Below, piece after piece: positions 43,691 to 52,196 of a stretch of 64,000 nt of DNA; within the stretch, counting starts at the first letter, position 1, and the number at the start of each line of letters is the position of its first letter. Location: NCBI GenBank assembly GCA_963742865.1, contig CAVUNW010000088.1, positions 124,001 to 188,000 on the forward strand, in the 5' to 3' direction. The notes beneath the pieces were generated by a model, which saw nothing but the letters and a program-made list of their open reading frames with translations, ran no database searches and was not told the origin of the DNA. Origin of the DNA: Bog-532 sp963742865. Its GTDB lineage: Bacteria; Actinomycetota; Actinomycetes; Streptosporangiales; Streptosporangiaceae. The translations under genes and the position numbers were made by a program.

Positions 43691-43856
43691 TGGGGCTGTG
43701 CTGGCCCGGGGGGACGACGCCGTCCGGGGGGACGACCCCCCTGGACCCCCCGCCACCCGCTGCGGTTCCCGCCATAGCACCGGCCGCTCACCCGGACCTT
43801 CGGCCCGGGGTCGCTGGGCCGGTAACGATCGCTTCGCCGTAGCCCGCTTGGGTGAC
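43691..43856 (+). repeat. Intergenic structured repeat, copy 4 (double head hairpin)
   Basis: CTGTGCTGGCCCGGGGGGACG is followed by GACGCCGTCCGGGGGGACGA and a C-run, so the head is partly doubled as in copy 3. The body GGCCGCTCACCCGG, CCGGTAACGATCGCTTCGCC and GTAGCCCGC matches the others. It lies between otsA and otsB. Confidence 0.75.
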
Positions 43857-43930
43857 CGTTAGAGCGGTGGTGGCCGTCAAATCGCGGCCTGCGTTAGAGC
43901 GCGCCCTGCGTCACGGGCGCTCCTTTCCCT

Positions 43931-44764
43931 CTACGGCGTCGGCGAGCGCAGCGAGCAGAGTGCGGCTATGCCGTCGGGGCCGTTTACTACCAGGTCGGCT
44001 TCTTCTGGGGGGAGGTCGGATTCGGGGGCGGCGCTGACGACGGTGACGCCGGGAACGCCGGCGGCGCGCAGGTCACGTACCGTGGCGAACGCGGCCAGGT
44101 CACCCAGGTCGTCGCCGCTGAACAGCACCGATCGTGCACCTCGCTCCGCGGCCAGCTCCCGCAGCGCCACCCCCTTGTCCATCCCCGGGGGCCGCAGCTC
44201 GACGACCAGGCGCCCGGGCTCCACCGCCAGGCCAGTCTGCTCCGCCAGCGCCTCCAGCGGGCCCCGCAGCCGCGCCAGGGCTGCGTCCGGGTCGTCGGTG
44301 CCGCGGGTGTGCACGGCGACGGCATGCCCCTTGTCCTCGATACGGGTCCCCGTGGGCGCGCCCGCCGCCCGCAGCACGCCGGGCAGCTCGCGCCGGGCCG
44401 CCGCCACCCCGGGGGGCACGGGCGGCGCGGAGACCTGACCGTTCTCCCACCGTTCCCAGCCGTAGTGGCCAAGAACGATGAGGCCGGGCACCGTCTCCAG
44501 GCCGCCGAGTTCAACCGCCTGGGCGACGGGGCGGCCGGTGATGACGGCCACCGTGCCGACGCGCGCCGCCAGCCGGCGCAGCGCGGCGATCGCGCCGGGA
44601 TGGACGTGCGCGGCGGCCGGGTCGGCCACGATCGGCGAGAGCGTGCCGTCGTAGTCGGAGGCGATCAGCGCACCTGCGGGCGCGGCCACGATAGCGTCCA
44701 GGCCGGCCTGCCCTTCGGCCGTAGCGGCCCGGGGCAGTCCGGCCGCGACAGGTTCAGAGGCCAT
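43931..44764 (-). CDS. otsB: Trehalose-6-phosphate phosphatase
   Basis: A 277-residue HAD phosphatase. LIASDYDGTLSPIVADP is the nucleophile motif (DYDGT), VITGRPVAQAVEL and LRPPGMDKGVALREL follow, and LFSGDDLGDLAAFATV is the acidic metal motif. It removes phosphate from trehalose 6-phosphate made by OtsA. Confidence 0.94.
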   Translation of the reverse strand: MASEPVAAGLPRAATAEGQAGLDAIVAAPAGALIASDYDGTLSPIVADPAAAHVHPGAIAALRRLAARVGTVAVITGRPVAQAVELGGLETVPGLIVLGHYGWERWENGQVSAPPVPPGVAAARRELPGVLRAAGAPTGTRIEDKGHAVAVHTRGTDDPDAALARLRGPLEALAEQTGLAVEPGRLVVELRPPGMDKGVALRELAAERGARSVLFSGDDLGDLAAFATVRDLRAAGVPGVTVVSAAPESDLPPEEADLVVNGPDGIAALCSLRSPTP

Positions 44765-44798
44765 GGCCGCCGTGCTCCGCTCGTCGCATCAGGAAGTC

Positions 44799-45044
44799 CT
44801 ACTCTCCGGTACGCGGTGACCGCATCCGCTGCCGCCGGGAGCGCTGCCTGCGCAGCCGCTTGATGAGCACCGGATCGAACCGCAGGGCCTCAGGGGTGTC
44901 GATGAGCTCGTTCAGGATCTGGTAGTACCGGGTCGGTGCGAGGTTCAGTACATCGTGCATGGCCTGTTCCTTCGCCCCTGGGTGCCGCCACGACCGTGCT
45001 TCGAAGGCCAGGATCTGGGCGTCGCGCTCGGACAGTTCCGCCAT
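44799..45044 (-). CDS. DUF3263 protein
   Basis: An 81-residue protein beginning MAELSERDAQILAFEARSW, starting at the ATG at 45044 with GGAGGAGGG upstream. NLAPTRYYQILNELIDTPEA resembles a helix-turn-helix, and the C-terminus is Arg-rich (LRRQRSRRQRMR). Matches the actinobacterial DUF3263 family; probably DNA-binding, otherwise uncharacterised. Divergent from the SAM hydrolase gene. Confidence 0.88.
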   Translation of the reverse strand: MAELSERDAQILAFEARSWRHPGAKEQAMHDVLNLAPTRYYQILNELIDTPEALRFDPVLIKRLRRQRSRRQRMRSPRTGE

Positions 45045-45157
45045 ATCGCCCTCCTCCCGGACACGGTCATCGTAGGCGGGCGCCAGGCAGCCCTGGGAAA
45101 TCCGGGCGCACGCCCCTCCTGTACCCCGCGGCCTCCTGCGACGTACGCTCACGGATC

Positions 45158-45973
45158 GTGGCCCCTTTTCGCTGTCTGACGTTCCTCACCGACTACGGGC
45201 TGGAGGACGGGTTCACCGCCGCCTGCCACGGAGTTGCCGCCCAGATCGCACCGCAGATACCCGTCATAGACATCACCCACCTCATTCCCGGTGGTGACGT
45301 GCGGCGTGGCGCGGCCGTGCTCGCCCAGACGATTCCCTACTTCCCGCCCGCGGTGCACGTCGCCGTGGTCGATCCGGGAGTCGGCACCGACCGGCTGGGG
45401 ATCGCCGTCGCGGCCGGTGACGCCATCCTCGTCGGCCCGGACAACGGGCTGCTGTCATGGGCGGTCTCGGTGGCCGGCGGCCCGCGGAAAGCGATCAGCC
45501 TCACCAACAAGGAGATGTGGCTGAACCCTATGGCCGCGCCCACGTTCCATGGCCGCGACATCTTCATGCCGGTCGCCGCGCGGCTGGCCGCCGGGGCGGC
45601 CCTCTCGTCGGCCGGGACCGAGGTCGATGTGGCGGACCTGGTGACGCTGCCGCCGCCGGCGAGCCGGGTCCTCGATGGGACCGCCCAGGGTGAGGTGCTG
45701 ACGGTCGACACATTCGGCAACGTGCAGCTGTCCATCTCCGCATCGGATGCGGGCAGCATCGGAGTCCAGTACGGCCGGAGCGTCGTGGTGCGCGCCGGGC
45801 GCCGTCAGCTGACGGTGCCCTACCGGGACACGTTCGGGGCCGTCGCGCCGGGTGAACTGGTCGCCTTCGCCGACGGGTCCGGCATGGTGTCTCTCGCGGT
45901 AAATTCCGGCGACGCGGCTCAGCGGCTGGGGCTGCCGCCCGGCGCGCACGTCAGCCTGAGCCCGGCGCCCTAG
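45158..45973 (+). CDS. S-adenosyl-L-methionine hydrolase (SAM hydroxide adenosyltransferase, DUF62 family)
   Basis: A 271-residue enzyme from the GTG at 45158. CLTFLTDYGLEDGFTAACHG, VIDITHLIPGGDVRRGA and VDPGVGTDRLGIAV carry the family's Asp/Arg/His active-site pattern; NNGLL-like GPDNGLLSWAV and TFHGRDIFMPVAA also match. These enzymes hydrolyse SAM to adenosine and methionine and share the fluorinase fold. The riboswitch-controlled thrC operon 3.5 kb away may respond to the same SAM pool, but that link is only inferred. Confidence 0.9.
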   Translation: MAPFRCLTFLTDYGLEDGFTAACHGVAAQIAPQIPVIDITHLIPGGDVRRGAAVLAQTIPYFPPAVHVAVVDPGVGTDRLGIAVAAGDAILVGPDNGLLSWAVSVAGGPRKAISLTNKEMWLNPMAAPTFHGRDIFMPVAARLAAGAALSSAGTEVDVADLVTLPPPASRVLDGTAQGEVLTVDTFGNVQLSISASDAGSIGVQYGRSVVVRAGRRQLTVPYRDTFGAVAPGELVAFADGSGMVSLAVNSGDAAQRLGLPPGAHVSLSPAP

Positions 45974-46026
45974 CCGTTCCCGGCCTCCATTCCCGCCCTG
46001 TGCGGCTGGCCCTGTGGTGCTCTGGC

Positions 46027-46054
46027 CAGCTGGCACTGTGCAGCTGGCACTGTG
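46027..46054. repeat. 14-bp tandem repeat
   Basis: CAGCTGGCACTGTG occurs twice head to tail with no mismatch, with a degenerate unit (GCTGGCCCTGTGG) just before. It resembles the GCTAGCACGGT repeat near 31240 in base pattern. In the gap after the SAM hydrolase gene. Confidence 0.6.
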
Positions 46055-46264
46055 TAGCCAGGCGTCTACGGTCTGTCCAGGCACGATGACCCGGGCCCGC
46101 AAGATCGGCAGGAACGATTCCCCGGCAGGCACGCGCATGGCACGATGGTCCTGCGACGACAAGACCGTAGGGACGGGCCGGGAGTACGGCACCAGAAGCC
46201 AGCCGGGCGAAGCCGCAATCCCGCGACGGGCAGCACCCCGCATGTCCCCCCGTCCAGAGGAGAC

Positions 46265-48619
46265 GTGACCGCCGTGTCACCTCGATTGCCCAGCGGCGCA
46301 TCGCTGGGCCTGACCGCGGCGATGACAGCTGCCGCCGCGATCGTCGCTGCGCTGCCCGCGTCCGCCGGCACGGCGGCACCGGCCGGGTCCGCGGCGGCTC
46401 GTGCCGGGGCGGCTTCCCAGGTCCAAGCCGACCGGATCCGCGACCAGGAATGGTGGCTGGCTAACCTGCATGTCCCGCAGGCGTGGCAGTTCTCCCGCGG
46501 CGCGGGCATCACCGTGGCCGTGCTCAGCAGCGGGGTCGAGGCAGCCCATCCCGACCTGACCGGCTCCGTCGTCACCGGGCCCGACCTCACCGGATCGGGA
46601 GAGACGGCCGGCACGCCGTCCTGGGGAATCGAGGGGACGTCCGCGGCGAGCATCATCGCCGGCCATGGCGACAACGCGGGCCACGCGTCGGGGATCATCG
46701 GTGTCGCGCCCGCGGCCAGGATCCTCGCCATCCGCGTGGTCCTCGACGCCACCGACCCGCTGAACGGCAACCCAGCCGACACCAGCCGCCTGCCCGCGGC
46801 GATCGCCGCGGGCATCCGGTACGCCGTGGGGCACGGCGCGCAGGTGATCAACCTGCCGCTCGACCCGGCGAGCCTGGCCTCGGACGGCGCCGCGACCGGC
46901 GGCCTCAGCGCCGCCGCCGGGGGCAGCGCCGCCGAGCAGTCAGCGGTGAGCTACGCCCTGGGGAAGGGAGTCGTGCTGGTCGCGCCGGCCGGCGACAACG
47001 GTGAGGACGGCAACAAGCCCACCTTCCCGGCCGCCTACCCCGGCGTCATTGCGCTCGGCGCCGTGGACCGGCACTTCGCCCGGGCCGGGTTCTCCATCCG
47101 GCAGTCCTACGTGGCGCTCACCGCACCCGGCGTGAATCTCACCACCGCGAGCCCGCCGTCCGGATACCGGGATATGAGCACCACCGACGCCGCCAGCGCT
47201 GTCGTCGCCGGCGTCGCCGCCCTGATCCGGTCGCGCTATCCCAGCCTGACCGGCAGCCAGGTCCGGCAGGCGCTCCTGGCCGGCAGTGTGGCCCGCCCGC
47301 CGTCGGCGACGGCGCCGGGCGACGGCGGGGGAACGGTGGACGCCGCCGCGGCCGTCCAGGCCGCGGCGGTCATCGCGGCTCCGCGTGCGTCAGCCTCGGC
47401 GCCTGCCACGTCACCGGCCACGGCGCAGGCTCCGGGGGGCAGGACCCGGCCCTCGGCTGGTCAGCCCAGGGCGGGAATCCTGGGCCGGGCCACGACCGTG
47501 CTGCGCGACGCGGCCATGGCCGCGGGAGGGCTGATCGTTGTGCTGCTCGCGAGCCTGGTCGGGATCCGGGTCCGGCGGCGGCGAGCGGAACGGGGCGGTC
47601 TTCCCGCCCCCGAACCCCGGGCTCTGCTCAATGCCCCATCCGGGACGCTGGCCACGGTCGGCGCGGCCAGGCACATGAGAGCGGCCGCGGCAGAGCCAGC
47701 CCCCGCCGCATACACGGCGACGCCGGGAGCGGCCCGGTGGCGAACGGGACCGGGCCGCCAGGACCGGAGGACGCGGAACGGCGGCCGCAGCGGCGGCCGG
47801 TCTGCGGCGGGTTCCCGGATCAGTACCCACGGCCTGCGGGTACGCGTGACGCCGGTGCCCAGGACGGTAACCCGGGCTCAGCTGAACGCGCCCGGAGGCC
47901 CACCGTGGGAACCGGCCCCGATGCCGCGGGAGGCCGCGCTGCCGGAGACGGCACGGCCGGTTCCCGATCCGTTCGCCCTGTTCGCGCCGCAGGCCCCGGC
48001 GGCCCCGGCTACGCCGGCACCGTGGGACGTCGGTCAGCCACTGCCGCCCGCGAGCCGGCTGCGCTCGGGCGGCCCGGTTCCCCCGGTGGATCCCGCGTTC
48101 CCTGGCGGCGCGGTCCCGCCGCGGAGACCAGCGATGCCGCCCAGCCCCGCGGCCGAAGGACGGCTGCCACTCGCTCGGCCGTCGAGTTTCGCAGGCTCGT
48201 CGGGGCCGCCAGAGCCGCCGCGTCCGGCGCGCCCAGCGACGCCGCCGCCGATTGCGCCGGAAACAGCTGCGCCGGAAACCCTGGCGGCCAGCGGGCAGCC
48301 GGTCATACCGGCCCCGCCGCCGGGCACCGGTCCCGGCACGGCACCCCCGCCGGGACCATCCGGGAGCGGCAGCCCGCGATGGCATCGGCCTCCGTACTCT
48401 GGCCGGCACACCCCGGACACCGGCCCGCAGCCCGCCGTGCCGGCGCCACCAGGCGAACTGGGCCACTCACCCGGGCAGCGGCCCGGGGACGCTCCCTCCG
48501 GCCCGCTCTACATCTGGAATCCAGCCGCCCTGACGGAACCATTCCCCTCGGCCCCGCCACCCGGCGACGCCGGGCCTCCCGGTGAGGGCACCGGGGAAAC
48601 CGGGAAACCGGCGCCCTAA
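46265..48619 (+). CDS. Catalytically dead subtilase (mycosin-like) with C-terminal membrane helix and long Pro-rich tail
   Basis: Start at the GTG at 46265 behind GAGGAG; 784 residues. Signal-like N-terminus (about 10-36), subtilase fold 60-345, helix 416-435 (AAMAAGGLIVVLLASLVGIR) and a cytoplasmic Pro/Ala/Gly tail of about 345 residues. The fold is clear (GITVAVLSSGVEAAHPDL, IIGVAPAARILAIRVV, GVAALIRSRYP), yet the Asp of the DSG box is Ser 88, the His of HGT is Glu 123, the Ser of GTS is Asp 308 and the oxyanion Asn is Asp 244. The layout matches mycosins of type VII secretion, but no ESX gene is nearby. Probably a non-enzymatic structural or binding role. Confidence 0.85.
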   Translation: MTAVSPRLPSGASLGLTAAMTAAAAIVAALPASAGTAAPAGSAAARAGAASQVQADRIRDQEWWLANLHVPQAWQFSRGAGITVAVLSSGVEAAHPDLTGSVVTGPDLTGSGETAGTPSWGIEGTSAASIIAGHGDNAGHASGIIGVAPAARILAIRVVLDATDPLNGNPADTSRLPAAIAAGIRYAVGHGAQVINLPLDPASLASDGAATGGLSAAAGGSAAEQSAVSYALGKGVVLVAPAGDNGEDGNKPTFPAAYPGVIALGAVDRHFARAGFSIRQSYVALTAPGVNLTTASPPSGYRDMSTTDAASAVVAGVAALIRSRYPSLTGSQVRQALLAGSVARPPSATAPGDGGGTVDAAAAVQAAAVIAAPRASASAPATSPATAQAPGGRTRPSAGQPRAGILGRATTVLRDAAMAAGGLIVVLLASLVGIRVRRRRAERGGLPAPEPRALLNAPSGTLATVGAARHMRAAAAEPAPAAYTATPGAARWRTGPGRQDRRTRNGGRSGGRSAAGSRISTHGLRVRVTPVPRTVTRAQLNAPGGPPWEPAPMPREAALPETARPVPDPFALFAPQAPAAPATPAPWDVGQPLPPASRLRSGGPVPPVDPAFPGGAVPPRRPAMPPSPAAEGRLPLARPSSFAGSSGPPEPPRPARPATPPPIAPETAAPETLAASGQPVIPAPPPGTGPGTAPPPGPSGSGSPRWHRPPYSGRHTPDTGPQPAVPAPPGELGHSPGQRPGDAPSGPLYIWNPAALTEPFPSAPPPGDAGPPGEGTGETGKPAP

Positions 48620-49302
48620 GCGCCCGCGGCGAGCTGCTCCTTGCGCACCGATGCGTACATCGGCACGTACTCCTGCCCGGACAGCTGCTGAATCGCCTGG
48701 AGCACCTCGTCGGCGATAGCCCGGCGCGCCTTGGCCGGGGCCTCATTTCCGCCAGCGATTTCGCCGAAGGTCATCGGCTTACCGATGCGTATCTCGATCC
48801 GGCCCAGACGGGGAATAGACCGGCCCGGGGGCAGTACCCGGTCCGTGCCGATCATGGCGACCGGGATGACCGGAAGGCCCGAGTTCAGCGCCAGCCAGCC
48901 CACCCCGGGCCGGGCGCGGTACAGCCGGCCGTCCGGGGAACGGGTGCCTTCGGGGTAGATGCCGAAGAGCTCGCCGTTGCGCAGCAGGATAAGCGCTCCC
49001 TCGAGCATCTCCTGCGCCGCACGCGCACCGGCCCGGTCCACTGACAGCTGGCCGGTGGCCCGGATGTAGAGGCCCATGAGCCGCAGGCCAGGCCGTTTAC
49101 TGGTGAAGTACTCCGACTTGGCCGCGAACGTGACCGGGCGCTTGAGCATCAGCGGCAGGAAGACCGAATCCATGACCGACAGGTGATTCGACGCCAGGAT
49201 GGCCCCGCCGGTGTCCGGGATATGCTCGGCGCCGACGATCCGGGGCCGCCACAGCCCGCGCAGGAACGGCCCGGCGACGAGCCGTGATAGCTGATACTGC
49301 AC
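48616..49302 (-). CDS. plsC: 1-acyl-sn-glycerol-3-phosphate acyltransferase
   Basis: A 228-residue acyltransferase with ASNHLSVMDS (HX4D catalytic motif) and IYPEGTRSPDGRLYRARPGV (substrate motif). It acylates lysophosphatidate in the membrane. GTG start at 49302. Shares four bases with the end of the subtilase-like gene on the other strand. Several actinobacterial paralogues exist, so the acyl acceptor is not certain. Confidence 0.9.
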   Translation of the reverse strand: MQYQLSRLVAGPFLRGLWRPRIVGAEHIPDTGGAILASNHLSVMDSVFLPLMLKRPVTFAAKSEYFTSKRPGLRLMGLYIRATGQLSVDRAGARAAQEMLEGALILLRNGELFGIYPEGTRSPDGRLYRARPGVGWLALNSGLPVIPVAMIGTDRVLPPGRSIPRLGRIEIRIGKPMTFGEIAGGNEAPAKARRAIADEVLQAIQQLSGQEYVPMYASVRKEQLAAGA

Positions 49303-49317
49303 CCGTTCTTTCTCCTT

Positions 49318-51534
49318 CTATGCGCCTGGTCGGGCCGGCGAGCGGATCAGGCCGGCGATGGACGGCCCGGTGACCGGCAGCCCATGGTCGGCCGCCTCGT
49401 CACCGGTCAGCGGAACTCCTGCCAGTAGGGCGAACCCGAGCGGCAGGGCGAGCGGCAGGGCGGTGGCCGGCACGATGATGCCCGAGTCGTCGGCGAACCA
49501 GCCGAGCACGCAGACCAGCCACACCATGGCCAGGGTCATCGCGAGCAGCGGCTCGGCGGCATAACCGCGCGGGACGGCTCTGACCCTGAACCAGGAGGGT
49601 TTCAGCAGGATAAGGCCCACCACGACGACGACCAAGGGCACCAGGGGGCTGTAGGTGCTCACCGTGAGCGAGCCAATCATGGAGGCCCACTTGCGGGCCA
49701 GCAGGGCTCCGGCGTGGCCGTGGAACAGGTTTCCGGCGAACGCGCCGATATCGGATGGGCCGGTCGCCGGGATCAGGTAATTGATCACCGCGAACACCAC
49801 GAACACGGCTGCCCCGCTGCCCAGGACCACCGCGACCCGCCGGATGGTGATCCTGATGCCGGCCATGGCCATGAGCAGCAGCAGGAAACAGGGGACGATG
49901 GCGATCGTGCCACCGACCTTCCCGCCGAATTGCGGCCAGCCGCAGGCGATCACGACGAACACCGCGACCGCGGAGGCGGCGAGCAGCGCCCGGACCCGGC
50001 CGTGCCCGGCCGGGACGGTGCCGCGGGCGGCTGGGCGGAGTAGCGTGCTGCCTGCCCAGGCGGCCGCGATCATGCCGCATACGGCGTACAGGCCGACCCC
50101 TTCGCCGCCGATGCCGTAGAACCGCCCGGCCTCCAGCACAGACAGGCCGAACGGCGAGCCCAGCTGCAGCCGCGATCCGGTCATCACGTCCAGCCCGACG
50201 ATCAGCACGGTCACCGCGGCCACGGCGCCCGGCGGCCCGAACGGGTCCCGCCGCCACGGGCCGGCCAGCGCGATCGCAGCGACCACCGCCGTCCAGGCCA
50301 GCGTGAGCCCGTACTGCCAGATCGCCGGCTGCGGCATCAGCCACCACGGCACCAGGCTGGCCAGGAACGATCCGGCCGGCACCGCGCCCAAGGCGGTGCC
50401 CGCGAGCCGCCACAGCGCCGCCCGGCGCCGCCGCCGATCCGGCTGGGCGCCCCAGAAGAGCAGGCCCACACCGGCGAACGCGGCCAGGTCGGCCAGGGCG
50501 TAGGTCCAGAAGAAGATCGTGTGCGTGCTCGTCCAGACCTGGGCGGTGGTGTCCTGGCCGACGAGCCCGCGGACGGACGGCAGGAGCGCACCGCGGCCGG
50601 CGCGGGTGATCTGCGAGCCGGGCAGCCGGCCGGGCGCGGCTGGCCGCGCCAGCTCAGGACGGTCGGCGTCAGGTCGGTGAGCACGACCATTCCCGCCTGC
50701 CGGGTCGCGGGGGCGGTGAGCAGGCCGGATCGGTACGCCGGGCCGCTGATCATGATGACCTGCAGGTGCGGCGGGATGCCGGTGGACCCGGGGGCGGTCA
50801 CCATCAGCGTGGTGCCGGCGGGCAGCTCGGCGGTAATCGCGGCCAGCTCGGTGTCGGCGTGCCGCACCGCGGCAGCCCCTGGCGCCGGACCCGTCCGGGA
50901 GCGAACCGAGATCCAGCACGGTCAGCGGGCACCGGGCCAGCACGCCCCGGGTGACGCCAGACACGGCCGGAAGGTAGGACCCGACGTGGCCGGCGGGACC
51001 GGCCAGCGCCAGCGCGGCACCAGGGCCCACGGCCGTAACGCAGTTCCCGCTCCCGGCGGCGGAGGCGAGCAGTCCCCACCGGGGGCTGTACCGGAGGCCG
51101 CGGTTATAGGAAACCAGCGAGGGCATGGCCGCGATCCGTGCCGGGCCGGGGACGCCCGGACGACCGGTCCTGGCGGTCACGGCGGGCAGCGCCGGGCACG
51201 GGCCCTTGCTGGTGTGCGGGGCCTGCGCCCGGTCACCGCCGTTGAGGGTCAGCCACGCGTCGGCGGGGCACGTGCGCGGCAGCACGGCGTAGTCGACCAG
51301 TGAGCCGGGTGAGCCCGCCCGGGCCACCGTCCAGAGCGCGGGTGTCGCCGACGCTGAAATGTCGGTCCAGCGCAGCCCGGAAAGGCCGACGATGACGACG
51401 TGCGGCGAGCTGGCCGTCCCGGCGCGGCTGGCTGCCTTGGCCGGGCCAGAGCCCACGCTGGTCGCCGCGGCAACCAGGCTCACGGCCACGGCGAGGGCAC
51501 CGAGCAGCATCCGGCGCGCCAACGTCCCTTTCAC
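49318..51534 (-). CDS. Membrane protein with phosphatase-like outer domain, two compensating frame changes
   Basis: N-terminal signal/anchor, then a domain beginning VVIVGLSGLRWTDISASATP resembling alkaline-phosphatase-superfamily sheets, then about twelve helices in the second half. Between about 50640 and 50880 the natural frame is the neighbouring one (DTELAAITAELPAGTTLMV, GMVVLTDLTPTVL), while both ends use the annotated frame. One extra base near 50878 and one missing near 50640 would restore one protein of about 738 residues. Family known only as an uncharacterised actinobacterial membrane protein; function unknown. Confidence 0.7.
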   Translation of the reverse strand: MKGTLARRMLLGALAVAVSLVAAATSVGSGPAKAASRAGTASSPHVVIVGLSGLRWTDISASATPALWTVARAGSPGSLVDYAVLPRTCPADAWLTLNGGDRAQAPHTSKGPCPALPAVTARTGRPGVPGPARIAAMPSLVSYNRGLRYSPRWGLLASAAGSGNCVTAVGPGAALALAGPAGHVGSYLPAVSGVTRGVLARCPLTVLDLGSLPDGSGARGCRGAARRHRAGRDYRRAARRHHADGDRPRVHRHPAAPAGHHDQRPGVPIRPAHRPRDPAGGNGRAHRPDADRPELARPAAPGRLPGSQITRAGRGALLPSVRGLVGQDTTAQVWTSTHTIFFWTYALADLAAFAGVGLLFWGAQPDRRRRRAALWRLAGTALGAVPAGSFLASLVPWWLMPQPAIWQYGLTLAWTAVVAAIALAGPWRRDPFGPPGAVAAVTVLIVGLDVMTGSRLQLGSPFGLSVLEAGRFYGIGGEGVGLYAVCGMIAAAWAGSTLLRPAARGTVPAGHGRVRALLAASAVAVFVVIACGWPQFGGKVGGTIAIVPCFLLLLMAMAGIRITIRRVAVVLGSGAAVFVVFAVINYLIPATGPSDIGAFAGNLFHGHAGALLARKWASMIGSLTVSTYSPLVPLVVVVVGLILLKPSWFRVRAVPRGYAAEPLLAMTLAMVWLVCVLGWFADDSGIIVPATALPLALPLGFALLAGVPLTGDEAADHGLPVTGPSIAGLIRSPARPGA

Positions 51535-51585
51535 GGGGTTAACGGTATCTGCCCCAGCTGGATAACCGGCCTTCCCGGCCGAGGG

Positions 51586-52105
51586 TCAGGGCGGCCCGGC
51601 CATGCCTGGACGGGCCCGGGCCGTGCCCATCGCGCTGGCCGCCGAGCGGAACTGCCCCAGCCCGGCGGCGAGGGCGGTCCTCGCCGGCCGGCGGCATGCG
51701 CACGAGAATGCGCGCCAGGTCGTCGCGGCGCCGTCGCCGCAGGCGATCGAGCAGGGCGGTTCCTTCCGGCGACAGGCGCAAGGTGACCGCGCGCCGGCTG
51801 GGACCAGGGGCCCGGTACAGCAAACCAGCGGCCTCGAGACGGTCGCACAGCCGGCTAGCCGAGGACATGAGCGCACCGAGCTGAGCGGCCATCCCGCTGA
51901 GGTTGATGTCCCGGTGGCGTTCGACGATAAGCAGGACGTGCAACTGAGCCGCGGAGGTGGGCAACTCCGCGGTTTCCCGGTTCCAGATGGCCGTCAGGAA
52001 GCTGGCGGTCTCCTCGATGGCCGCCGCGAGCGGACCGGGCGGCTCGCGTCTACCTCCCGGGGAGGCGGCGTCGTGCTCATGGTCTGAACCGGGAGAGACG
52101 GCCAT
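51586..52105 (-). CDS. MarR-family regulator, one frame change near the 3' end
   Basis: ATG at 52105. Winged-helix core LHVLLIVERHRDINLSGMAA, MSSASRLCDRLEAAGLLYR and RRAVTLRLSPEGTALL. After ILVRMPPA (near 51690) the natural continuation RTALAAGLGQFRSAASAMG is in the next frame and stops at 51586; the annotated frame runs on to 51539 with non-family sequence. About 173 residues if intact. Located 91 bases after the LCP gene on the same strand. Confidence 0.75.
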
Positions 52106-52196
52106 GTTTCTAGTGATGCCGCGTGTGACGGGTCTTACACATGCCGCAGGAATGCTTCGGCCGGGTGAGTCCGCTGGCGCGGCAGGCCGGACGTGC

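Noticed and set aside
46265..48619. Active serine protease annotation
   Set aside because: None of the three catalytic residues nor the oxyanion Asn is present at its expected place.
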